A stretch of 15,556 nucleotides of DNA from Planctomycetota bacterium (lineage in GTDB: Bacteria; Planctomycetota; GCA-002687715; DRQF01): contig JAJRYU010000473.1 of the NCBI GenBank assembly GCA_024275615.1, positions 1 through 15,556 of the forward strand. The letters are read 5' to 3'. This document shows positions 7,635 to 14,667 of this stretch, one piece after another. Under the pieces are notes generated by a model, which was given only the letters and a program-made list of their open reading frames with translations, was not told the DNA's origin and searched no databases. The first letter of the stretch is position 1. Every line of letters begins with the position of its first letter. A program made the position numbers and the translations under genes.

Positions 7635-9169
7635 AAAGACTCGTGCTGATTGCTATCTGTTGCTTCTTCGTAGGACGTGCGGACGCACAAACGACTGAGG
7701 CCAGCGCCCAAAAGCTCTATGACGAAGGACGATATCAACCCGCTGTGAACGCCTTTGAAGAGCTCATTGCCAAAAAAGGGCGCGAGGTGCCCTTATTGCT
7801 GGGTTTGGGGAAGAGCCTCTACGGTCTGAAAGAGAGCAGGCGGTCCCAATCTCTATTCCAAGAAGTCATCACCAAGGACAAGACGAATTCTTCAGCTCCT
7901 TACTGGATCGGCCGCATTCTCAATCGACGCGCGTTGGATGGCATGGAAGCTGGCAAGACATTTGCGACCGCTGATCTGCGAGACGCGGTCATTTTCTACA
8001 GAGAGGCTGCGGCCCTGGCAAAAGATCCCTTTGCCGCACGATTCGCTGCTGGGAGGGCCCTCATGTATCTCCTTGATTTTGATCAAGCTCTCAACGAACT
8101 CAAGAAAGCTCAGGCCTTGCGTCCGGACAACAAGGCCGTGGCCGCTCACGTCTTGGGCGCTCTCTATCGCTCGGGACGTTTTGCCGAGTTTCTCGAGATG
8201 GCAAGGAAACATCCCGAAAGCATTGACAGACTTCGGGAATTCGACGCGGTTATCAGGCTGGGCCGCGACGCCGAAGCTAAGACTCTTTTTGTCGAGTTGA
8301 TTGAGAATCACGGCTATTCCGAAAGGACCCAAGCCTACGATATGTTGGCTCGGGCCTGCGCGGATCTTCGTAAGCCCCAATTGCATCTTGCCATCCTCAA
8401 GGACTTGATCGCCAAGCAACCAGACGAAAGTTATGCAATCTACTATCTTGGCTACAAAGAAGCGTTGGAGGGTTTGAATGAGGCGGCAGAGAAGCACTTT
8501 CGGCAGTACTTGAATGCAGCCCCCAACGCCTGGGTCCCCAAGGTCCATTTGGCGCGTGTTCTCACCTTAGAGAGAAAACTGAGGGAAGCTGAAGCAGTCA
8601 TTCGTGACGTTGCCAGCCAACAACCGGCGGCGAAGGAGGTCAGGGACGGCGTGGCGACCCTCGTCTTGTACTATGTCGAACGCAAGGATTTTGCCCATGC
8701 CCTAACCTTGCACCAGCTACTCTTGGACATGGATGGCGAGAATCCCCAAATCCGCCGAGATCACGCCATTTTGTTGAAGGAGACTGGGAAACTTGATGAA
8801 GCCGTGGCGATGCTGCAGGCTGTCTGCGATGCGGAGTCCGTCGAGGGATTCCGACTTTCGGACTATTGGAATGACCTTGGATTGTGCCTCAAGGGGCGTG
8901 GGAGTCGAAAAGAGGCGATTCAAGCCTTCAAGAAGGCGATGGCGGTCTTCAGTTTTAATTCTAATGCTCGTGAGAATCTCGGGGTCATGTATTTTCAGGA
9001 TGGTAGCCTTGACAAGGCCGAAATCGAGTTCAGAGGAGCGATCAAGGGCCGGGGAGATAGAGATTCTGAAAATAGTGACAAGAACTGGCGTCCTCGCTAC
9101 TACCTCAGATTGATCAAAAGTGCGAGAATCGGCGTACCCCAAGGCGGTAAAACGTCGTCTGAGGGGTAA
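7631..9169 (+). CDS. Secreted tetratricopeptide-repeat protein
   Basis: This 512-residue protein has an N-terminal signal peptide (MKRLVLIAICCFFVGRADA, probable cleavage before Gln20). The rest is built of about ten degenerate TPR helix pairs, from about residue 24 to 480. Examples are AQKLYDEGRYQPAVNAFEEL, DQALNELKKAQALRPDNKAV, AEKHFRQYLNAAPNAW, RKEAIQAFKKAMAVFSFNSN and DKAEIEFRGAIKG. TPR arrays act as protein-binding scaffolds. This one should sit in the periplasm or at an envelope surface, with partners unknown. No enzymatic domain is visible. Its start overlaps the stop of the FAH-family gene by ATGA, and GAGGG lies just upstream, so expression is coupled to that gene although the products would be in different compartments. 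A weak terminator-like hairpin overlaps its stop codon. Confidence 0.85.
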   Translation: MKRLVLIAICCFFVGRADAQTTEASAQKLYDEGRYQPAVNAFEELIAKKGREVPLLLGLGKSLYGLKESRRSQSLFQEVITKDKTNSSAPYWIGRILNRRALDGMEAGKTFATADLRDAVIFYREAAALAKDPFAARFAAGRALMYLLDFDQALNELKKAQALRPDNKAVAAHVLGALYRSGRFAEFLEMARKHPESIDRLREFDAVIRLGRDAEAKTLFVELIENHGYSERTQAYDMLARACADLRKPQLHLAILKDLIAKQPDESYAIYYLGYKEALEGLNEAAEKHFRQYLNAAPNAWVPKVHLARVLTLERKLREAEAVIRDVASQQPAAKEVRDGVATLVLYYVERKDFAHALTLHQLLLDMDGENPQIRRDHAILLKETGKLDEAVAMLQAVCDAESVEGFRLSDYWNDLGLCLKGRGSRKEAIQAFKKAMAVFSFNSNARENLGVMYFQDGSLDKAEIEFRGAIKGRGDRDSENSDKNWRPRYYLRLIKSARIGVPQGGKTSSEG

Positions 9170-9191
9170 AGGAAACGACGACTGTTTTTTT
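9153..9191 (+). terminator. Weak intrinsic terminator after the TPR gene
   Basis: CGTCGT (9153-9158) pairs with ACGACG (9175-9180) across a 16-base loop that includes the TPR gene stop codon. A run of seven T follows at 9185-9191. The stem is short and four bases separate it from the T-run, so the prediction is tentative. Confidence 0.35.
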
Positions 9192-9284
9192 GAACTCGCC
9201 TGGCGATGGATCTGGCGTATCAATGGACAGGGACCGAGCCGTGCCGCGGAAGGGTCTCGAACTTTCCTAACAATGTGACAGAAA

Positions 9285-9320
9285 TTGTAGCGACGGTCCT
9301 CTAAGACTAAGATCAGTCTT
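9285..9320 (+). promoter_or_regulatory. Sigma70-like promoter with overlapping dyad upstream of the hydrolase-fold gene
   Basis: TTGTAG (9285-9290) and TAAGAT (9308-9313) have a 17-bp spacer, and would place the start near 9320. An exact inverted repeat, AAGACT (9303-9308) / AGTCTT (9315-9320), overlaps the -10 element and could be an operator or an early-transcript hairpin. The gene has GGAG at 9339-9342, ten bases before its ATG. The assignment is by eye only. Confidence 0.35.
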
Positions 9321-9352
9321 CCCTTTAAGTCGGGAAGCGGAGATTCATACAT

Positions 9353-10978
9353 ATGAAGTGTTTGTTGCCAATCGTCTTTGTGCTTGTTCTTATCGCCTCT
9401 GCAACTGTCCCAAGCAAAGCCCAAGAGGCCAACGCCGAGGACAAGAAAGCAGCCAATGTACCTGCTCCCGAGGTTGCAAAACTCTCGAAAGAAGACATCG
9501 CTAAATTCGAACCGATGTTGGGAGAGTATCTGGACGCCAAGAATTCTGGCGAGAGTAAGCTCAAACTCAGCGCGCTCGTAAAGGCATTGGAAGACTATTC
9601 TGAAGAGAAGAAAGTCTCCTCTCCTGTTGCCGATGTCAAGGCCTGGGCGGACATGTTCGGACGCTACAACCAAGCCTCATTCGCCAAACGAAAAGTCTAC
9701 GCGACGGGGCGAATAAAGACTGAGTTGTTTCGGCTGTTTAGAAACGGCGAGCACTACGCCTACGAATACAGCTTTTACGTGCCCAAGGACTATGACCCGA
9801 ATAAGTCTTGGCCAGTTCTATTGTGTTTGCACGACAAGGGGGCGAAGAACCTTGGTGTCGGCTACATCAGGAAGTTGTGGCAAAACAAGGAATACAAGGC
9901 GCTATGCGAGAAGTTCATCATTATCGCGCCACACTTGCCCGCGAAGCTTCCTAAGCGAAAGATGAAGATCAAGGTTGGTAAGAAGAGCCGCCGTATCATG
10001 ACCAGCTCCAAACGGCTCAAGTGGTTTAACAACTATCATCTTCTCAGTATTCTCATGCCTCTCTATGAGATCCGCAAGAGTTACAACTGTGACCCGACCC
10101 GTATTTTCATCGAAGGCGTCGGCGAAGGAGCTGATGCGGCAGTAACTCTTGCCGCCGTCTCGAGTGGCAAGTTCGCCGGTGTGATCTCACGCCATGGGAA
10201 ACTCCGCGAGCCAAGGCTCATGACGGGTCTTCAGCACACGCCATCTTTGTTTCTCATGCGCGAAGGTGGGCCTTTCAGCAAGGGATCCGGCAAGGAGTTT
10301 ATTGATCTTGTCAAGGCTGCTTCAAACGGAGAAACGAAGTACGATTCCTTGCAGGTAGAGGTTGTGCCTAAACTCGGCGGCAAAAAACTTCCTTTGAGGA
10401 TGTACGCCTACCAAGCGACTGATCCACTCATGGATGCCAACCCTAAGGTCGCCGAGTTCATCGGCAAACACGTCCTAAACCCTTATCCAAAGACCGTGCG
10501 AATTACCACCAACACCAGTGTCTTCAAGAGTCATGGTCTCATCAAAATCACGGCGGACGACATTGCCGCCGGAGAAATTGTTGATTGCGTCGCCAAGTTT
10601 GATCGGGAAAAGAACACTGTCGAACTGACAGGCTCACATTTCTTCAAAGTGACACTCTTCCTCAACGACCTGGTCTTGGATTTGTCCAAGCCGGTTCAAG
10701 TTCTTGTCAATGGAAAGATCGTGGATGCACGGGTTCCGGTACGCGATCCGGCCTTCATGTTCCGGACGTTCAACCGTTCCAAGACAGATTTTCATCTCAC
10801 CATGACAGCCCTTATTCGAGTACCTGAGTTCAATTGGAAAGAAGAAAAGAAACCAGACGACGCCAAGAAGGGCGAAGAAGAAGGCAAGAAGAAAGACGGT
10901 GAAGCAAAAGACGGCACCAGCAAGTCCGTCCGGGATGACACCGGCACAAAAGGCAACTCGAAACAGAAGACAAAATAG
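9353..10978 (+). CDS. Secreted alpha/beta-hydrolase-fold protein lacking the nucleophile serine (probable pseudo-esterase)
   Basis: This 541-residue protein has a signal peptide (MKCLLPIVFVLVLIASATVPSKAQ). A helical charged segment covers 30-105, and a predicted alpha/beta-hydrolase (PHB depolymerase/dienelactone hydrolase-like) domain covers about 135-385. YEYSFYVPKDYDPNKSWPVLLCLHDKG (137-163) is the first-strand and oxyanion region, and FIIIAPHLP (188-196) the next strand. The nucleophile elbow in IFIEGVGEGADAAVTLA (251-267) reads G255-V-G257-E-G259, so the expected Ser of GxSxG is Gly. The region where a catalytic His is expected (DPLMDANPKVAEFIGKH) also lacks a GHxxW-type motif. A beta-rich domain follows (about 390-500), containing TLFLNDLVLDLSKPVQVLVNGK. 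The last about 45 residues are a Lys/Glu/Asp-rich low-complexity tail. It may be a binding protein rather than an enzyme. It opens the exported cluster that continues to 13128; 15 bp separates it from the next ATG. Confidence 0.75.
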   Translation: MKCLLPIVFVLVLIASATVPSKAQEANAEDKKAANVPAPEVAKLSKEDIAKFEPMLGEYLDAKNSGESKLKLSALVKALEDYSEEKKVSSPVADVKAWADMFGRYNQASFAKRKVYATGRIKTELFRLFRNGEHYAYEYSFYVPKDYDPNKSWPVLLCLHDKGAKNLGVGYIRKLWQNKEYKALCEKFIIIAPHLPAKLPKRKMKIKVGKKSRRIMTSSKRLKWFNNYHLLSILMPLYEIRKSYNCDPTRIFIEGVGEGADAAVTLAAVSSGKFAGVISRHGKLREPRLMTGLQHTPSLFLMREGGPFSKGSGKEFIDLVKAASNGETKYDSLQVEVVPKLGGKKLPLRMYAYQATDPLMDANPKVAEFIGKHVLNPYPKTVRITTNTSVFKSHGLIKITADDIAAGEIVDCVAKFDREKNTVELTGSHFFKVTLFLNDLVLDLSKPVQVLVNGKIVDARVPVRDPAFMFRTFNRSKTDFHLTMTALIRVPEFNWKEEKKPDDAKKGEEEGKKKDGEAKDGTSKSVRDDTGTKGNSKQKTK

Positions 10979-10993
10979 TCTGTGGCAATTTCT

Positions 10994-12583
10994 ATGAGCG
11001 AGTCCGAAACTGGACCAGTTCTGCCTGGACGCATCCTCTTCGCCACCGCTTTCTTCGCCGGTGGCGGCACCATGCTCTTGGAAGTCTTGGCTCCACGCAT
11101 CATGCAGCCCTATTTCGGCGCATCCACGTTTGTTTGGACCAACGTCATTGGGGTCATCCTTTTGGCGATGGCTCTCGGTTACAACTTGGGCGGCAAACTG
11201 GCTGAACGAGGATCAGGCGCAAGACGCATCGCCTGGACATTGAGCATAGCTGCGGTCCTTACACTCCTTGTCAATCTCGTCTTTGCATGGTTTGCTGAGT
11301 TTCTGCTTCCTTCCGCCGAGGCGCTGGCCGATTCATCGGCGGCACGTTCGCATCTGGAGTTTGGGTCACTCGTTGCAGCGATTTGCTTGTTCTGCCCACC
11401 TGTATTGCTTCTCGCGACACTGACCCCGCAGATCATCCAAGAGGTCGTTCGCGGTGGTCAACTCGCGGGGCGTGCGGCTGGCCGTGTCTTCATGTGGGGC
11501 ACTTTGGGCAGCCTTCTCGGGACGTTCTTGCCCACCTATTGGTTGGTGCCATCGTTTGGCACAAGAGCAAGTCTCTACGTGGCGGCAGGCTCCTTGTTTG
11601 TCCCGGCGGCGACTCTGTTCTACCAAAGCCACCGTAGAAAATTGGCGTCTGGCGTTGCCATTGTTCTGGTCGGCTTGGTGCTAACAAGTGCGACCACAAA
11701 AGGTCCTCTGCGGCCAGCTCTGGCCGGAGAAGAACTCTTAGACGAGCAAGAAAGCCGCTATCAATACCTGAGGCTGGTGCGGAAGAGTGCTGTAGAAGAT
11801 CCTAGCGTCATGGAGACGAAACTCTGCATCGACGAAGGTCTTCTCGATTTCCATTCCGTCGATAGCGAAGGCAAGATCGGTACTTTGGGCAAGTATTATG
11901 ATTATTTTGCTCTCTTACCGACGTTGTTTCCCGCCGACCGAAAACTCAATGTTCTTGTCTTGGGAAGTGGCATGGGGACCATGTCATCCATGCTCTGCGC
12001 GTTCTGGGACGACAGGATTGGGCGGGTCATCGATGTCGAAATTGACCCGGGTGTTTTGGAATTGGCGAGACGTTTTGGGCCGCCTCAAGACGAACGCATC
12101 GTTTCTCTGGCTTTGGATGCTCGAGCTTTCGTTGAAATGACTCAAGAGAGATTTGACATCATCATCGTGGACGCCTACGCCCGTCAGGTCGACATTCCAT
12201 TCCATATGGCAACAGTCGAGTTTTTCGAACTCCTGCAAAAACGGCTTGTCGACGATGGCATCGTCGCTCTCAATGTCAGCAGCAAGGACCCCAAGTCGCA
12301 GTTGACCCAGTCCTTGCTACGTTCCATGACTGATGGTGGGTTCAAGAACTTAGAGACCGTCTGGGTCCGCTATTGGGGCAATCGCATGCTTTGGGGATCA
12401 TGCCTTCGCCAGGATGTCGTCTTCAAACCAAGTGGTGTTCCGGCTGAGTTGAAAAGCGTCTTGGAGCATGCTTTGAGGACACAGGAGGTGGGAGAAGTCG
12501 AGCCCAACGCTGTGCGCTTGACGGACGATTTTGCGCCTGTCGAGTTGTTGACCAGAGAGTCCTTGGAGGCGAAGGATCGATAA
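10994..12583 (+). CDS. Membrane-fused spermidine-synthase-like protein
   Basis: This 529-residue protein has about seven transmembrane helices in its N-terminal half (roughly 12-35, 48-68, 79-103, 122-147, 161-185, 190-210, 216-233). A cytosolic Rossmann domain of the polyamine-synthase/methyltransferase fold follows (about 250-500). Visible motifs are ESRYQYLRLV (253-262), LGSGMGT (323-329, in place of the classic GGGDGG), VIDVEIDP (345-352, acidic cofactor contact), DAR (375-377) and IVDAYARQVDIPFHMATVEFF (391-411). Known relatives are annotated as fused MFS/spermidine synthase. True aminopropyl transfer is doubtful because the glycine motif and the acidic active-site loop differ, so a role on another amine or SAM-derived substrate is possible. 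GTG 10982 is an alternative start four codons upstream; neither start has a clear Shine-Dalgarno. The stop overlaps the next start by one base (TAATG). Confidence 0.85.
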   Translation: MSESETGPVLPGRILFATAFFAGGGTMLLEVLAPRIMQPYFGASTFVWTNVIGVILLAMALGYNLGGKLAERGSGARRIAWTLSIAAVLTLLVNLVFAWFAEFLLPSAEALADSSAARSHLEFGSLVAAICLFCPPVLLLATLTPQIIQEVVRGGQLAGRAAGRVFMWGTLGSLLGTFLPTYWLVPSFGTRASLYVAAGSLFVPAATLFYQSHRRKLASGVAIVLVGLVLTSATTKGPLRPALAGEELLDEQESRYQYLRLVRKSAVEDPSVMETKLCIDEGLLDFHSVDSEGKIGTLGKYYDYFALLPTLFPADRKLNVLVLGSGMGTMSSMLCAFWDDRIGRVIDVEIDPGVLELARRFGPPQDERIVSLALDARAFVEMTQERFDIIIVDAYARQVDIPFHMATVEFFELLQKRLVDDGIVALNVSSKDPKSQLTQSLLRSMTDGGFKNLETVWVRYWGNRMLWGSCLRQDVVFKPSGVPAELKSVLEHALRTQEVGEVEPNAVRLTDDFAPVELLTRESLEAKDR

Positions 12584-13128
12584 TGTCTGGGTCAACCCAA
12601 CTCATCTTGATTTTGAGTCTTCTGGTCGTTCCCATGGAACTGGACGCTCAAGAAGCTGAGGAAGGTTATGCACCTCTGCAGGCCATTTACACGTCGACAT
12701 CCCGTCCTCTTGAGTACTTTCAGGATCTTGTGAAGAAACAACCAGACAATCCCTGGGCTTGGCACTTTTTGGGACGAAGTGCAGATGAGTGTGGCTTGGA
12801 GCGAGAAGCTCAGGCAGCTTTGCAAAAGGCGCAGGGGTTATCTCCCGCTCAAGCTTGGCATTGGCAGAGTTTGGGAGACCATTGGTCCGGTCGACGCCAA
12901 TATGCCCAAGCAGCGTCCTTCTACAAGCGAGCTGGAGAACTCGAAACTCGAGCCAAAGTCGCCCGTTCTCTCAGAGCAAAACAAGCACAGGCCCAAAGAA
13001 GTGCAGAGGCAAGAGAGAGCTGGAAGAATGAGCTCGAAACTTCGCAAAGTCGCACTCTGCTTCTGGGAATCCTCGCTGTCTTAGTCATCGCCTGCTTCCA
13101 CTTCTTCGTTCCCAGATTCTTCAAGTAA
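12583..13128 (+). CDS. Small TPR protein with signal sequence and C-terminal membrane anchor
   Basis: This 181-residue protein has an N-terminal signal sequence (MSGSTQLILILSLLVVPMELDA, cleavage probably before Gln23). Two TPR-like helix pairs follow at about 43-85 and 90-122 (NPWAWHFLGRSADECGLEREAQ, then YAQAASFYKRAGELE), then a long charged helix at 121-155. A single transmembrane helix at about 159-176 ends with a short basic tail (PRFFK). The expected topology is a periplasmic TPR domain anchored at the C-terminus. The start codon overlaps the stop of the spermidine-synthase-like gene and has AAGGAT a few bases upstream, so the two are translationally coupled. The TPR part may present partners to the membrane enzyme or to the secreted hydrolase-fold protein; that is inference. 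It is probably the last gene of this unit, since 547 bp without a recognisable gene follow. Confidence 0.75.
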   Translation: MSGSTQLILILSLLVVPMELDAQEAEEGYAPLQAIYTSTSRPLEYFQDLVKKQPDNPWAWHFLGRSADECGLEREAQAALQKAQGLSPAQAWHWQSLGDHWSGRRQYAQAASFYKRAGELETRAKVARSLRAKQAQAQRSAEARESWKNELETSQSRTLLLGILAVLVIACFHFFVPRFFK

Positions 13129-13675
13129 ACGATGCGTGGCCGTTCCTCAATTATTCGTGGAAAGGAGTGGCAGCTTGTTGACATCTGGGATGTAGTGCCA
13201 ATTCACGTCCCATTCCGAGAATCAAAGAGCCTCTCCAGTTCACACTAGCCCCCAGGCTTGCTATGCGCGACGATCACATCGATGAGTGTCTGCGCACGGC
13301 GGCCCTATTGCTGATTGATGGGCGCGCGCCGAAAGCAAGACCGGATCTATCAATGTTCAGATTGTCCTCCTTCACTTCAGGGAAAGGAACTGCAGGCTGT
13401 TCGATTTTCGCAACAGTTTAGTCGACTCTCGGGCATTGAGCTAACTCCGAAAGCCCAGCGTCGACAGGATCGATGACGACTCAAAAGTGTGAGAGCCCAA
13501 GGAAATCGCAGTTGACGCAATGCGCGGGCGCCGATAGCGTTAATTTCGAGCGAGCGTGATCCAGAGTGCTGGCCAAAAACCTTGTTTTCGGGAGAACCTC
13601 AACAGTGTCGTTTTCGATACGGTCTTGAGTTGTTTTTCCTGATTGTGTCGAACGTGAACGTGAGGTCGTGGCCCC
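13129..13675. other. Gene-free stretch upstream of the formyltransferase cassette
   Basis: I see no convincing gene in this 547 bp. Short plus-strand frames exist from ATG 13132 (38 codons) and ATG 13263 (52 codons), and a minus-strand frame at 13481-13804, but none has a ribosome-binding site or recognisable sequence. The stretch may contain decayed coding sequence. It also carries one copy of the direct repeat described at 13584-13601. Confidence 0.6.
13584..13601. repeat. Direct repeat copy 1 (GTTTTCGGGAGAACCTCA)
   Basis: This 18-bp copy matches 14256-14272 except for one extra G. It lies 74 bp upstream of the formyltransferase start. It looks like a Shine-Dalgarno plus spacer, but is followed by AAC where copy 2 has ATG. 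Confidence 0.6.
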
Positions 13676-14275
13676 ATGAGTATCGTCGTTTTCTGCATAA
13701 ATGATCATCCGGGAATGCGTGACGTAATACGCGCGATCAAGCAAGTTGATCCCGAGTGGGGGGTCAAGTTGAATCCGAGCGAAAGTTGGGTTGACTCTTG
13801 CCATGACGACATAGCCTTGGTGATTAGCATCTTCAATATCACACTCTTATCGGGAAAGATCCTCAGGAAGCCCAATTTCAACGTTCACGTTTCTCCACCG
13901 TGGTATCGAGGCATTGGAGGACCCGCTTTCGCTGTACTTGAAGGGCGAGATCTCCACGGTGTGTTGGCACACGAGATGGATGAAGTTCTTGACCACGGTA
14001 GGATCATTCGCACCCAGACGTTCAACATAGAAGGCATGACCTACGATCAGGTTGTCAAGAAAACTCATCATGCGTGTGTGGAGTTGCTAAAATCGTTGCT
14101 TGAAGATTTCAAGAAACACGGCGAGATTCGATTTCAAGAAAATGCGCAATGGGAAGGTGCATTGCGTACGAAGGAGGATCTTCTTGAAACACTCAAGAAT
14201 AGCCCGTCATCCTATTCGGATGATATTCTGGAGCATTATTCAAAGTACTTTCGCAGTTTTCGGAGAACCTCATGA
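13676..14275 (+). CDS. Compact stand-alone formyltransferase-domain protein
   Basis: This encodes a 199-residue protein with the core of the formyl_trans_N (Fmt/PurN/sugar N-formyltransferase) fold, which moves a formyl group from 10-formyltetrahydrofolate to an amine. The catalytic triad is present: Asn69 and His71 in FNVHVSPPWYRGIGGPAFAVLEG (68-90), and Asp106 in MDEVLDHGRII (101-111). Only about 68 residues precede the Asn, versus about 105 in PurN and Fmt, so the N-terminal substrate-binding part is reduced. After the domain, ENAQWEGALRTKEDLLETL (155-173) recalls the W-x-G...TRKDL linker motif of sugar and tRNA formyltransferases. There is no OB-fold C-domain, so this is not a normal methionyl-tRNA formyltransferase. 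Start ATG 13676 is forced by an in-frame TGA four codons before the start codon at 13661-13663. It overlaps the next gene by ATGA. The substrate is unknown. Confidence 0.72.
   Translation: MSIVVFCINDHPGMRDVIRAIKQVDPEWGVKLNPSESWVDSCHDDIALVISIFNITLLSGKILRKPNFNVHVSPPWYRGIGGPAFAVLEGRDLHGVLAHEMDEVLDHGRIIRTQTFNIEGMTYDQVVKKTHHACVELLKSLLEDFKKHGEIRFQENAQWEGALRTKEDLLETLKNSPSSYSDDILEHYSKYFRSFRRTS
14256..14272. repeat. Direct repeat copy 2 (GTTTTCGGAGAACCTCA), including the SD of the membrane gene
   Basis: This 17-bp copy spans the end of the formyltransferase gene. Its GGAG (14262-14265) lies six bases before the ATG of the membrane-protein gene and serves as a good Shine-Dalgarno. Copy 1 is at 13584-13601 and differs by one inserted G. 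Confidence 0.6.
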
Positions 14276-14667
14276 ACAAGGGAATTGACGTCCCAGATTT
14301 GGACGCCAAGAGACTGCAATACGAGATATTGCAGAGTCGCATTGCTCTGCACGGAAATCGGATGTGGCAGTTGCCACTCACCTACCTTGGCGCAATCGCT
14401 GTTGCACTTTCGATTGGCGAAGAAGGAAGCTCTGAGGCATTCGGTGGACTCTGGTTCTTAGGATTGTCCGCTTTTGGGGTTATCTTGATGTGGGCACTCT
14501 ATGGCGCATTTGAAGGGTACGACCGGACCGCCAAGAACATGAATGAACTCGAATCCGAGTTGGGACTTTCGGTCTACACCAAGAGCCACATTGCTCATAG
14601 TTTGCCATATTTCCTCCTCATGCTCTTTGGAATCGTTGCTTGCTTCTTGCGCTACAGCCTGCGTTGA
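14272..14667 (+). CDS. Small three-helix membrane protein paired with the formyltransferase
   Basis: This 131-residue protein is unrecognised by name. An N-terminal amphipathic, charged segment (DLDAKRLQYEILQSRIALHGNRMW, 9-32) leads into hydrophobic helices at about 33-48 and 58-79. A soluble loop with YDRTAKNMNELESELGLS (83-100) follows, then a third helix at about 108-127 with a basic end (RYSLR). There is no signal peptide. The arrangement (N-terminal helix, two-helix hairpin, helical loop) is reminiscent of small pore-type or SLATT-like membrane proteins found next to signalling or defence genes, but I cannot confirm homology. GGAG is six bases upstream, and the start overlaps the formyltransferase stop (ATGA), so the two are surely co-translated and probably work together, for instance as sensor/enzyme and membrane partner. 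That last point is inference. Confidence 0.7.
   Translation: MNKGIDVPDLDAKRLQYEILQSRIALHGNRMWQLPLTYLGAIAVALSIGEEGSSEAFGGLWFLGLSAFGVILMWALYGAFEGYDRTAKNMNELESELGLSVYTKSHIAHSLPYFLLMLFGIVACFLRYSLR

Noticed and set aside
13263..13421. Plus-strand 52-codon frame in the gene-free stretch
   Set aside because: Starts plausibly (MRDDHIDECLRTAALLLIDG) but lacks a Shine-Dalgarno and turns into featureless sequence; may be a remnant.
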